Below, piece after piece: positions 1-7,011 of a DNA stretch of 11,458 nucleotides (its first letter is position 1; each line of letters begins with the position of its first letter). Made by a program: the position numbers and the translations under genes. The notes beneath the pieces are model-generated. The model saw only the letters and a list, made by a program, of their open reading frames with translations. It searched no databases and was not told the origin of the DNA. The DNA comes from Candidatus Paenalcaligenes intestinipullorum (GTDB lineage: Bacteria; Pseudomonadota; Gammaproteobacteria; Burkholderiales; Burkholderiaceae_B): NCBI GenBank assembly GCA_019120675.1, contig DWUQ01000107.1, forward strand, positions 1 through 11,458, given 5' to 3'.

Positions 1-61
1 GCAAGCTTGTTAAGCATAACTGGTAGAGTTGAGTTTATCTATGACTTATCTATTTTTACCT

Positions 62-1027
62 ATGACTTCTACTTCCTTAAACGTCGTTTTCCTTGACCGT
101 GCCACCCTTCCTGAGTCGCTTGGTTTAGCCACTTTAGAATTTCCCCATCAGCTGACGCTCTATGAGCACAGCAGTCCGAGCGAAGCCTTACAGCGTGTCG
201 TCGATGCGGACATTGTGATCACCAATAAGGTGCCGATTACTGCAGAACTACTGGAGCAGGCCCCCAAGTTAAAACTGGTGGCTGTGGCGGCGACTGGGAT
301 TAATATGATTGATCTTGAAGCCTGTGCAGCGCATCAGGTGGCGGTCAGTAATGTTCGTGACTATGCGGGCAATACGGTGCCGGAGCATGTGTTAGCGCTT
401 ATTTTTGCTTTGCGCCGTAGCTTGCTGCCGTATCATCGATCGATTGCCGCAGGTCGTTGGCAAGAGGCCAATCAGTTTTGTTATTTTGATTACCCCATCC
501 AAGACCTTGCGGGCAGTACCTTAGGAATTATTGGTGCTGGTTCATTGGGACAATCTTTAGCCACACTAGCCAAAGCCTTAGGGATGAACGTGATCTTTAG
601 TGCGCGCAAAGGGGCGAGCACTGTGCCTAATGATCGCGTTGCTTTCGAGGAGCTATTGCGCACAGCCGATATCATTAGCTTGCATTGTCCTCTAACTGCA
701 GACACCACTAATCTGATTGGTGCGCCGGAGTTTGCTCACATGCAGCGTCGTCCCTTACTGATTAATACCGCTCGTGGTGGCTTAATCGATGAGCACGCGT
801 TGGCGCACGCGTTACAAACCGGTCAAATTGCTGGTGCCGGTATTGATGTGACCACCCCAGAGCCTCCTCAGGCCGATAATCCCCTGTTACAATTAATGGA
901 CTTACCCAACTTCATTTTTACCCCGCATGTGGCGTGGGCCAGTCGCGAAGCCATTCAGGCTCTAGCGGATCAATTGATCGCCAATATCAATGCCTTTGTG
1001 CGTGGTGAACCACGCAACCTTGTTTAA
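62..1027 (+). CDS. D-2-hydroxyacid dehydrogenase (glycerate/hydroxypyruvate reductase-like)
   Basis: Cytoplasmic NAD(P)-dependent oxidoreductase interconverting a 2-oxoacid and a D-2-hydroxyacid; the substrate cannot be read from sequence. Numbered from the ATG at 62 (321 aa), the Rossmann motif GAGSLG lies at about 158-163. The catalytic triad typical of the family is complete: Arg238 in NTARGG, Glu267 in TTPEPP and His289 in TPHVAW. After the second Rossmann strand the sequence runs FSARKG, with Arg/Lys where NAD-preferring members usually have an acidic residue, so NADP(H) preference is inferred. I chose ATG 62 because family similarity begins right after it (LNVVFLDRATLP). ATG 41 has a weak Shine-Dalgarno-like GAG at 31-33, and TTG 29 is also in frame, so the start could be 7 or 11 codons earlier. 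It is first of four co-directional genes. Family assignment is secure; a PdxB, glycerate or hydroxypyruvate role is open. Confidence 0.88.
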   Translation: MTSTSLNVVFLDRATLPESLGLATLEFPHQLTLYEHSSPSEALQRVVDADIVITNKVPITAELLEQAPKLKLVAVAATGINMIDLEACAAHQVAVSNVRDYAGNTVPEHVLALIFALRRSLLPYHRSIAAGRWQEANQFCYFDYPIQDLAGSTLGIIGAGSLGQSLATLAKALGMNVIFSARKGASTVPNDRVAFEELLRTADIISLHCPLTADTTNLIGAPEFAHMQRRPLLINTARGGLIDEHALAHALQTGQIAGAGIDVTTPEPPQADNPLLQLMDLPNFIFTPHVAWASREAIQALADQLIANINAFVRGEPRNLV

Positions 1028-1067
1028 CCTTGTTTTTTACATGACGATTGACGGTTATTCTCCACGT

Positions 1068-1835
1068 ATGCTGGACTTGTCGAGCTTGAGTTTTAGCTTA
1101 AAAGGGGAGTGCGCGCTTGTGACGGCTTCAACAGCCGGCCTAGGTTGGGCCATAGCCTGTGGCATGGCGCAGCAGGGGGCACATATTATTTTAAATGGCC
1201 GAGATGCGCAGCGTTTGCAACACGCCCAACAATGCTTAGTGAACGCGGGCTATAGCGCTTCCGTTTGGTGTCAGGATGTCACGGAATTAGCAGGGCTTGA
1301 GGAGGCTTATGAACGCCACGCCAAGGCTGCGACGATATTGGTCAATGCTGCGGGGGTGCGGTTGCGACAAGGCTTTTTGCAACTAAAGTCGAGCCAGATG
1401 GTGGAGCATATCCAGCGCAATCTTTCGGCAATGGTTGTATTATCAAGCTGTGCTGCCCGCCATATGACCGCGAGCAAGCATGGTCGTATTATTAGCCTAA
1501 GCTCTATTGCGGGGCCGATCGCCCGTGCGGGTGATGCCATTTACCCCATCGCCAAGCAAGGGGTCGAGGCGATGGTACGCAGTTTGGCGGTTGAGTTTGC
1601 TCCGCATGGTATCACCAGTAATGGCATTGCACCGGGACCTTTTGCCACCGAGTCCAACGCACAATTACAAGCGGATCCCATCAAAGGTCAAGCAATGCTC
1701 CAGCGCAGCCCTATCGGACGCTGGGCGCAGCCCGAGGAGATTATAGGGGCGGCTGTTTTTTTAGCCTCTCGGGCAGCCAGTTATGTCAATGGGCATGTGT
1801 TGGTGGTGGATGGTGGTTTATCCGTTAGTTTTTAA
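1068..1835 (+). CDS. Short-chain dehydrogenase/reductase (SDR), gluconate 5-dehydrogenase-like
   Basis: Classical SDR of 255 aa, a cytoplasmic NAD(P)-dependent oxidoreductase. The residues needed for catalysis are visible: Asn118, Ser146 (in ISLSSIAG), Tyr159 and Lys163 (YPIAK), plus the NAAG motif at 93-96 and the C-terminal LVVDGG at 245-250. The cofactor loop reads TASTAGLG (19-26), so the first glycine of the usual TGxxxGxG is alanine. The N-terminal LSSLSFSLKGE and the overall layout resemble gluconate 5-dehydrogenase/2-deoxygluconate 3-dehydrogenase members, but the substrate is not determinable. The start is uncertain: ATG 1068 fits the family length, ATG 1041 would add nine residues, and neither has a Shine-Dalgarno, so translation may be coupled to the gene ending at 1027. 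It lies between a 2-hydroxyacid dehydrogenase and epd, with only 9 bases to the latter. Confidence 0.85.
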   Translation: MLDLSSLSFSLKGECALVTASTAGLGWAIACGMAQQGAHIILNGRDAQRLQHAQQCLVNAGYSASVWCQDVTELAGLEEAYERHAKAATILVNAAGVRLRQGFLQLKSSQMVEHIQRNLSAMVVLSSCAARHMTASKHGRIISLSSIAGPIARAGDAIYPIAKQGVEAMVRSLAVEFAPHGITSNGIAPGPFATESNAQLQADPIKGQAMLQRSPIGRWAQPEEIIGAAVFLASRAASYVNGHVLVVDGGLSVSF

Positions 1836-1839
1836 GGAG
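1834..1839 (+). promoter_or_regulatory. Ribosome binding site that sets a GTG start for epd
   Basis: AAGGAG sits five bases before the GTG at 1845 and directly overlaps the end of the SDR gene (stop 1833-1835). There is no ATG nearby, so this motif decides the non-ATG start and indicates tight coupling of the two genes. Confidence 0.7.
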
Positions 1840-1844
1840 TCAAG

Positions 1845-2891
1845 GTGTCGCATCCGATACGCGTGGCAATTAATGGTTATGGCCGTATAGGTCGTTGTGT
1901 GTTGCGGGCTTTATACGAGCGTGGTTTGAATGACCAGTTTACAATTGTGGCCATTAACGAGCCTGCCGACCTAGAAAGTATGGCGCACTTAACGCGTTTC
2001 GATTCCACGCATGGAGCGTTTCATGCCCAAGTGGATCAAGATGGCACCCACCTGATTATCAATGGTCAGCGTATTGTCGTGAGCCATGCGCGCACGCCCG
2101 AAGGGGTGGATTGGTCCGCTTTGGAGCTGGATCTACTGATCGAGTGCTCCGGAGCCTACGGCAGTCGAGTTCAATTACAGGCTTTTATTGATGCGGGCTG
2201 TCCACGGGTGTTGCTATCGCACCCCGGTAATAGCGCTCAGGATGTGGACGCAACCGTTGTCTTAGGTATTAATGAAGCGTGTTTAAATGGGCATCAACAA
2301 TTGGTGTCGAATGCGTCGTGCACCACCAACGCCATTGTGCCGATATTGGCTCAGCTTGAGCAGCACTATGGCGTAGCCAGCTGTTTTTTAACCACTTTGC
2401 ATTCGGTCATGAACGACCAACCCATGATCGATGGCTATCATCATACGGATTTACGGCGTACCCGTTCGGCCATGCAGTCCATGCTACCGGTATCGACGGG
2501 TTTAGCTGCCGGGGTGGAACGTTTATTGCCGTATCTCAAAGGCAAGGTGCAGGCCAAAGCCATCCGCGTACCGATTTTAAATGTCTCCGCGATTGATATG
2601 CAGCTGAGTCTGCGTCGGTCAATTACGGTTGCCGAGATCAATGCTTGCTTTAAAGCCTTAGCGCACGATCGGCCTTCAATCATCGCTTACACTGATCAGC
2701 CACATGCATCGGTGGATTTTAATCACAACCCACACTCCGCTATCGTGGACGCCAGTCAAACACGCGTGGATGCTCTGGGTAACGCAAATGTTTTTGTTTG
2801 GTTTGATAATGAATGGGGTTTTGCCAATCGACTCATTGATATCGCACAGGTTTGGGCCCCTCGCTTTCTAGCCGCTTCTCAGTTTTCTTAA
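1845..2891 (+). CDS. epd: D-erythrose-4-phosphate dehydrogenase
   Basis: Member of the GAPDH fold family (348 aa) that oxidises erythrose 4-phosphate to 4-phosphoerythronate with NAD, the entry step of DXP-dependent pyridoxal phosphate synthesis; it acts in the cytosol. The N-terminal Rossmann motif is NGYGRIG (10-16). Catalytic Cys159 is in SNASCTTN and His186 in TTLHSVMND. Several blocks match remembered E. coli Epd rather than GAPDH: SHPG followed by DVDATVV (125-139), the HSVMNDQPMIDGYH segment with LRRTRSAMQS, and ASVDFNHNPHSAIVD near the C-terminus, where GAPDH has S-DFNGDPHSSI. It starts at GTG 1845 behind AAGGAG, nine bases after the SDR stop, and is followed 21 bases later by fumC. 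A broader phosphorylating aldehyde dehydrogenase activity, including weak GAPDH activity, cannot be excluded. Confidence 0.9.
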   Translation: MSHPIRVAINGYGRIGRCVLRALYERGLNDQFTIVAINEPADLESMAHLTRFDSTHGAFHAQVDQDGTHLIINGQRIVVSHARTPEGVDWSALELDLLIECSGAYGSRVQLQAFIDAGCPRVLLSHPGNSAQDVDATVVLGINEACLNGHQQLVSNASCTTNAIVPILAQLEQHYGVASCFLTTLHSVMNDQPMIDGYHHTDLRRTRSAMQSMLPVSTGLAAGVERLLPYLKGKVQAKAIRVPILNVSAIDMQLSLRRSITVAEINACFKALAHDRPSIIAYTDQPHASVDFNHNPHSAIVDASQTRVDALGNANVFVWFDNEWGFANRLIDIAQVWAPRFLAASQFS

Positions 2892-2912
2892 TGGTTTAAT
2901 CAGGAGAGTTAC

Positions 2913-4319
2913 ATGACAGAGCTACGCATCGAAAAGGACTCCATGGGGACAATTGAAGTACCAGCCCATCGTTATTGGGGGGCGCAAACCCAGCGTTCTA
3001 TTCAAAATTTTCCCATCGGCGTGGAACGTTTCGTGTGGCAGCGTCCCATGATCCAAGCGCTTGGCTACCTAAAAAAGGCCACCGCCTTAGCCAATGGCGT
3101 ACTCGGTGAGTTGGATGTGAGCATTGCCCAACCGATTGCCGAAGCGGCTCAATTAGTGATTGATGGCCAATTGGATGACGAGTTTCCTTTGGTGGTGTTT
3201 CAAACGGGCTCGGGTACCCAAAGCAATATGAACGCCAACGAGGTGATTGCGCACAAAGCCATTGAGTTATCAGGGGGCGATTTTCAGGTGGACCGTACGA
3301 TTCACCCCAATGATCACGTCAACCGAGGGCAATCTTCCAACGATACTTTCCCTACAGCCATGCACATTGCGGTGGCCTTGCAAGTCACCCAGCGCTTGTT
3401 GCCGGATGTCGGCACCTTACGTGACACCTTTCACGAATTGGCGAAGCGCTACGACACTCTAGTCAAAGTAGGACGCACCCACTTACAAGATGCAACTCCA
3501 ATTACGTTAGGCCAAGAAATTGGGGCGTGGGGTGTGCAGCTTGACTACGCACTCAAACATGTAGAAGCGCAGTTACCCGGCATTTATGAGCTGGCTATTG
3601 GCGGTACCGCAGTGGGTACTGGCTTAAACGCCCACGCAGAGTTTGGCGATACGGTCGCGCGTCAGCTGGTGGATTTGACGGGTTTGCCTTTTGTGAGTGC
3701 ACCCAATAAGTTTTATGCGTTGTCCGCGCACGATGCGTTGGTCAACATGTCCGCTGCTTTGCGTACTTTGGCGGGTGCACTATTAAAAATAGCGAATGAT
3801 GTGCGTTGGTTAGCCAGTGGCCCGCGTTGTGGTATAGGGGAAATTCATATCCCTGAAAACGAGCCGGGATCTTCGATCATGCCTGGCAAGGTCAACCCGA
3901 CCCAATGCGAAGCCTTAACCATGGTGTGTGCGCAAGTCTTTGGTAATGACGCCACCGTCGCGTTTGCGGGCTCACAGGGCAACTTCCAGCTCAACGTCTA
4001 CAAGCCCGTTATGGTGCACAACGTGCTGGAAAGCATCGAGTTACTGAGCGATGCGTGCTTGGCCTTCAATGAGCACTGTGCCATTGGTATTGAACCTGAC
4101 GAGGTACGCATTCAGCAAAACCTCGACAAAAACCTGATGCTGGTGACGGCGCTTAATAAACACATTGGCTACGACAATGCGGCTGCGATTGCTAAAAAAG
4201 CGCATCAACAAGGGCTCAGCCTCAAGGAAGCAGCGTTAGAAAGCGGCCTACTTAATGAACAGCAGTATGAAGAGTGGATCGATCCCTTAGCCATGACCAG
4301 CAATCAAACACGTAAATAA
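2913..4319 (+). CDS. fumC: Fumarate hydratase class II (fumarase C)
   Basis: Iron-independent, homotetrameric fumarase of the aspartase/fumarase superfamily; it interconverts fumarate and L-malate in the TCA cycle. At 468 aa it has the normal length. Three conserved superfamily regions are present: region 1 with GRTHLQDATP (catalytic His190), the anion/active-site stretch HPNDHVNRGQSSND (131-144), and the signature loop GSSIMPGKVNPTQCE (319-333) containing catalytic Ser320, Lys326, Asn328 and Glu333. These positions are offset by two from the E. coli FumC residues as I remember them. The start ATG 2913 has a clear AGGAGAG at 2902-2908. Only 21 bases separate it from epd and a strong terminator follows about 55 bases after the stop, so it is probably the last gene of the four-gene transcript. 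It could be distinguished from aspartase by its fumarase-type active-site sequence; confidence is high. Confidence 0.95.
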   Translation: MTELRIEKDSMGTIEVPAHRYWGAQTQRSIQNFPIGVERFVWQRPMIQALGYLKKATALANGVLGELDVSIAQPIAEAAQLVIDGQLDDEFPLVVFQTGSGTQSNMNANEVIAHKAIELSGGDFQVDRTIHPNDHVNRGQSSNDTFPTAMHIAVALQVTQRLLPDVGTLRDTFHELAKRYDTLVKVGRTHLQDATPITLGQEIGAWGVQLDYALKHVEAQLPGIYELAIGGTAVGTGLNAHAEFGDTVARQLVDLTGLPFVSAPNKFYALSAHDALVNMSAALRTLAGALLKIANDVRWLASGPRCGIGEIHIPENEPGSSIMPGKVNPTQCEALTMVCAQVFGNDATVAFAGSQGNFQLNVYKPVMVHNVLESIELLSDACLAFNEHCAIGIEPDEVRIQQNLDKNLMLVTALNKHIGYDNAAAIAKKAHQQGLSLKEAALESGLLNEQQYEEWIDPLAMTSNQTRK

Positions 4320-4374
4320 TGCTGAATGCCTGAAGGTTTAATAGCTCCGAGCGCTTAACGTTTTGCTCATAACT

Positions 4375-4411
4375 AAAAAGCCCATTCTGTACCGTACAGA
4401 ATGGGCTTTTT
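4375..4411. terminator. Bidirectional Rho-independent terminator between fumC and usp
   Basis: A perfect inverted repeat: left arm 4375-4392 (AAAAAGCCCATTCTGTAC), a single central C at 4393, and right arm 4394-4411. The G/C-containing stem is flanked by an A-run on the left and a T-run on the right, so it can terminate fumC transcripts on + and usp transcripts on -. It lies between two convergent genes, as expected. Confidence 0.93.
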
Positions 4412-4427
4412 TATTCGGGTGGCGTGT

Positions 4428-4853
4428 TTATTTAATTAACGTGACTGGCACCTTGGCTTGATGAATCACTTTGCTGGTTACAGAGCCCATAATTAAACTG
4501 GGCATAGCACTTAAGCCTCGGGTGCCCATAACAATATGTTGGCAGCCGTGTTCGCTCACGTAGTGATTGATTTCCTCAGCGATATCGCCGACGATGACCT
4601 CTTTGGTGTAGGGGACATTACTGGCTTCAAGCTGTGGGCTGATGGATAACAACGCATTTTGCCCTTCGTCTTGATAATACGCATCCAACACTTCGGGCGA
4701 GAAAAAGCGCGAGACATTGCCAGAGATAATGGGGCTTTGTACGGTCACAACATGCAACTCAGCGTCTTGGAAGCGGTGAGCCATCTCAAGGGCAGCCTCC
4801 AGTGCGCGAGCAGCACTGTCTGAGCCATCCACAGGAACGAGTATTTTATACAT
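4428..4853 (-). CDS. Universal stress protein, UspA family, ATP-binding type
   Basis: Cytoplasmic single-domain Usp of 141 aa, a family linked to survival under starvation, oxidative or respiratory stress; the exact role is unknown. It begins MYKILVPVDGSD with Asp9 at the adenine-binding position. It carries the nucleotide-binding pattern G-2x-G-9x-G-S as Gly110, Gly113, Gly123 and Ser124 in MGTRGLSAMPSLIMGS, which places it with the ATP-binding Usps and not the non-binding UspA type. The start is ATG 4853-4851 because AGGAG lies about seven bases upstream on the minus strand; an in-frame TTG at 4868 would overlap that Shine-Dalgarno. It is divergent from the cytochrome c gene and converges on fumC at a shared terminator. 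Confidence 0.92.
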   Translation of the reverse strand: MYKILVPVDGSDSAARALEAALEMAHRFQDAELHVVTVQSPIISGNVSRFFSPEVLDAYYQDEGQNALLSISPQLEASNVPYTKEVIVGDIAEEINHYVSEHGCQHIVMGTRGLSAMPSLIMGSVTSKVIHQAKVPVTLIK

Positions 4854-4886
4854 GGTATCTCCTAGCAAAAAGGATGCGAATGTTTA

Positions 4887-4916
4887 AGCTTAGTCAGAGC
4901 AATGCAAATTGGTCAA
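4887..4916 (-). promoter_or_regulatory. Possible promoter of the usp gene (weak)
   Basis: On the minus strand TTGACC (4916-4911) is a good -35 match. It is followed after 18 bases by TAAGCT (4892-4887), only a 3/6 match to a -10. It would give a leader of about 30 bases to the usp start. The rest of the 180-base divergent gap (4854-5033) shows no convincing promoter for the cytochrome gene. Confidence 0.3.
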
Positions 4917-5033
4917 GATGCGTCTTTACCCTAAGGGCTTATTAAGGTTTAATGAGGACACCATAAAGAGGCTACTTTAAGCGTGACACATTGGGTTGCA
5001 TGCTGTAGTCCAGAGTTTTTTAGGAGAGTATTC

Positions 5034-5366
5034 ATGAAACTCAAATCCTTGGTTTTCTGTACCAGCTTATTAGCACTGAGCAGTGCTGCGGTAGCCGATA
5101 CCGACTTTGCTAAGGTCAACGAGGCCCTGCAAAAAAATAACTGCTTGGCCTGCCATGCTGTAGACAATAAATTAGTTGGGCCTTCTTATGTCGAAGTGGC
5201 CGAAGCTAATAAAGGCGACCCAGCAAATGCTGAAAAATTACGCAATGCCATTAAAAATGGTATTGGTGGTGTATGGGGGCCAATCCCTATGCCACCTAAT
5301 CCTCAGGTTTCCGATGACGATCTAACCCTGATTGTGGATTGGTTGATGGCGGGCGCACCGCACTAA
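5034..5366 (+). CDS. Periplasmic class I cytochrome c (c551/c552-like)
   Basis: Small monohaem electron carrier of 110 aa. A Sec signal peptide is clear: MKLK basic start, hydrophobic core LVFCTSLLALSS, and probable cleavage after AVA at 19-21, leaving a mature protein of about 89 residues. The haem is attached at Cys37-Leu-Ala-Cys40-His41, with His41 as proximal ligand; Met86 in GPIPMPPNPQ is the likely distal ligand. The C-terminal helix (DDDLTLIVDWLMAGAPH) is typical of cytochromes c551/c552 that shuttle electrons to terminal oxidases or denitrification enzymes; the partner is not shown here. The start at ATG 5034 is fixed by AGGAGAG at 5022-5028; the longer open frame upstream would bury the signal peptide. 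It stands alone, divergent from usp and ending at a terminator shared with nadA. Confidence 0.93.
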   Translation: MKLKSLVFCTSLLALSSAAVADTDFAKVNEALQKNNCLACHAVDNKLVGPSYVEVAEANKGDPANAEKLRNAIKNGIGGVWGPIPMPPNPQVSDDDLTLIVDWLMAGAPH

Positions 5367-5372
5367 TTAACC

Positions 5373-5401
5373 AAAAAAGGCCGACACGTCGGCCTTTTTT
5401 T
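5373..5401. terminator. Bidirectional terminator between cytochrome c gene and nadA
   Basis: Hairpin AGGCCGAC (5378-5385), AC, GTCGGCCT (5388-5395), preceded by a six-A run and followed by a seven-T run. It begins seven bases after the cytochrome stop and ends eight bases before the end of the convergent nadA gene, so it serves both. Confidence 0.94.
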
Positions 5402-5409
5402 ATTTAAGT

Positions 5410-6501
5410 CTAGTTTTGGGTTGAGAGTTGTTTTTGCTGATTGGCCGCAAACTCGAGCATACGATCTAAGCTTTGTTGGGCGAGCTGCGCAATGTTATGG
5501 TCCACATGAATCTCCGCATACGGTGCCGGCTCACGTAATAACCCTACAATACGCTCCAAAGTATTCATGCTCATCCAAGGGCAAAACGCACAGCTTTTAC
5601 AGCTGGCGCCATTGCCACCTGTGGGGGCGGCAATAAATTGCTTGTTAGGGGTAAGCTGCTGCATTTTGTGCAATAGACGCTGATCAGTGGCAATAATAAA
5701 TTGCTGGGTAGGGAAGTCTTTGGCAGCGCGTAACATCTGTGAAGTGGAACCAATAAAATCCGCGTGCGCCAACACGTCGGCGGGCGATTCAGGGTGAGCG
5801 AGCACCATGGCTGAAGGTAACTCAGCCTTGAGCTGGACGAGCTCACGGGCTTTAAATTCATCGTGCACTAGGCACGAACCTTGCCAAAGCAACATATCTG
5901 CCCCAGTTTGCGCTTGAATATAGCTGCCTAAATGCCGATCGGGGGCCCAGAGTATTTTTTTGCCTTGTGCATGCAGGTGAGCGACGATTTCTAATCCGAC
6001 TGAAGACGTCACTACCCAATCTGCCCGCGCTTTTACCGCTGCACTGGTATTGGCATAGACCACCACGGTACGATCCGGGTGCTGATCACAGAAGGCATTA
6101 AATTCTTCGCTATCACACCCTAAATCTAATGAACAGTTAGCGTCTGTATCAGGCATAAAAATGCGTTTTTCGGGGCTAAGGATTTTAGCGGTTTCGCCCA
6201 TAAAGCGTACACCTGCGACGATGAGCGTATCGGCCTCACAGTCTCGTCCAAAGCGTGCCATTTCTAAAGAATCCGCAACACACCCCCCGCTGCGTTCCGC
6301 TAAGTCTTGAATGACGGGATCCACATAATAGTGGGCGACCAGCGTAGTGGCTTGGGAGGCGAGTCGATCAAGAATTTCTTCCCGAAGTAACGCTTCAGTT
6401 TGTCGATCTACAGGTGGGGGCACACGCGCCCATGCCTCAGCAAGTTGGATAGGGCCTCCACGGCCAGTTGGTTTGTCGAACAGTACAGTTTGGATAGACA
6501 T
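5410..6501 (-). CDS. nadA: Quinolinate synthase
   Basis: Cytoplasmic [4Fe-4S] enzyme that condenses iminoaspartate with dihydroxyacetone phosphate to quinolinate in de novo NAD synthesis. The 363 aa product has the three cluster cysteines Cys123 (NCSLDLGC), Cys210 (QGSCLVHDEF) and Cys307, each offset by exactly ten from the E. coli positions I recall (113, 200, 297). The last belongs to the CxxCxxC motif at 301-307 found in E. coli-type NadA. Other family blocks are HYYVDPVIQDLA (57-68) and SLEMARF (78-84). The start ATG 6501 has no good Shine-Dalgarno. The gene is alone: nadB and nadC, often adjacent to nadA in proteobacteria, are not next to it on either side. A palindrome in its upstream region (6551-6563) is a candidate operator. 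Confidence 0.96.
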   Translation of the reverse strand: MSIQTVLFDKPTGRGGPIQLAEAWARVPPPVDRQTEALLREEILDRLASQATTLVAHYYVDPVIQDLAERSGGCVADSLEMARFGRDCEADTLIVAGVRFMGETAKILSPEKRIFMPDTDANCSLDLGCDSEEFNAFCDQHPDRTVVVYANTSAAVKARADWVVTSSVGLEIVAHLHAQGKKILWAPDRHLGSYIQAQTGADMLLWQGSCLVHDEFKARELVQLKAELPSAMVLAHPESPADVLAHADFIGSTSQMLRAAKDFPTQQFIIATDQRLLHKMQQLTPNKQFIAAPTGGNGASCKSCAFCPWMSMNTLERIVGLLREPAPYAEIHVDHNIAQLAQQSLDRMLEFAANQQKQLSTQN

Positions 6502-6541
6502 GACAAAGTAGGCTTAAAAATAAAATCCAAAAGCTAGGTAT

Positions 6542-6563
6542 AGCATATATACTCAAATTGAGT
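6542..6563 (-). promoter_or_regulatory. Candidate nadA promoter/operator with 13-base palindrome
   Basis: ACTCAA-A-TTGAGT at 6551-6563 is a perfect palindrome about a central base. It sits immediately upstream of a minus-strand -10-like TATGCT (6547-6542), i.e. where a repressor would block the nadA promoter; no good -35 is visible. The regulator is unknown. Confidence 0.35.
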
Positions 6564-6921
6564 TTAAGTTAGTTGTAATCTTGCACTGATTTTAGGTATC
6601 CAGCCTTTAGAAAAGATGCTGCCCAAGCAAAAATTACTAACGAAGCCCTTAACTTTACGTTAAGAATCAACCAAATAGATCGAACTGTTTGTTTGGTAGA
6701 AAGCAGTGCAGGTAGCAAGCACGCTGCTGCAAAATTTATCAAATATGCTTTATAAATGTCGCGGGTAAACCCTAGGAATGCAGACGGTTAATTGTAAGAT
6801 TTGTTGAACAAAGCCGGTTAGGCTACAGGATACAAAGCTTTTAGATAGTCGTAACTGACGTAAAAACGTGCTTATTTAGTTTTTTAGGTCAGTATGGATG
6901 TTGTATTTTGAAATATTTGTT

Positions 6922-6982
6922 TGCACTCCAGCGGGAATTATCCAGTGCAGTTTGTATAGTAGAAATTAAGAGGTTCTCTTAA
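6922..6982 (+). promoter_or_regulatory. Candidate promoter flanked by two inverted repeats, upstream of the membrane protein gene
   Basis: A -10-like TATAGT lies at 6955-6960 with no consensus -35. TGCACT (6922-6927) and AGTGCA (6944-6949) form a spaced inverted repeat just upstream. TTAAGAG-GTT-CTCTTAA (6966-6982) is a 7+3+7 inverted repeat just downstream. GGGAAT at 6933-6938 ahead of GTATAGT is compatible with an alternative sigma factor, but this is weak. Confidence 0.3.
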
Positions 6983-6999
6983 CAACACTAGCGTAGGTA

Positions 7000-7007
7000 A
7001 AGGAGGT
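7000..7007 (+). promoter_or_regulatory. Strong Shine-Dalgarno of the membrane protein gene
   Basis: AAGGAGGT is nearly the full anti-16S complement and stands four bases before ATG 7012. It is the strongest ribosome binding site in the window and suggests the protein is made at a high level when transcribed. Confidence 0.75.
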
Positions 7008-7011
7008 CCGT

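Larger units (their letters stand above)
6502..7011. other. Gene-free interval of about 510 bases between nadA and the membrane protein gene
   Basis: This divergent gap is AT-richer than its neighbours. I can support the nadA-side palindrome (6551-6563), an inverted repeat CTTAAC-N5-GTTAAG (6648-6664), and a frame open from 6579 to 6755 on + without any ATG. There is also ACTGAC/GTCAGT (6854-6859 and 6888-6893), and two inverted repeats around a -10-like box ahead of the gene at 7012. The open frame translates to protein-like sequence (for example RKDAAQAKITNEALNFTLR) that I do not recognise; it could be a gene remnant or chance. No tRNA or terminator-type hairpin was seen. Confidence 0.6.

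Noticed and set aside
1845..2891. Ordinary glycolytic GAPDH
   Set aside because: The SHPG...DVDATVV block, the LRRTRSAMQS block and the DFNHNPHSAIVD block are Epd-type and differ from GAPDH consensus.
4983..5366. Longer form of the cytochrome c gene
   Set aside because: The upstream extension would place 17 residues before a perfect signal peptide, and the Shine-Dalgarno fits ATG 5034 only.
6772..6781. GGGT-AA-ACCC hairpin in the nadA upstream gap
   Set aside because: Only four base pairs; expected by chance in a region of this size.
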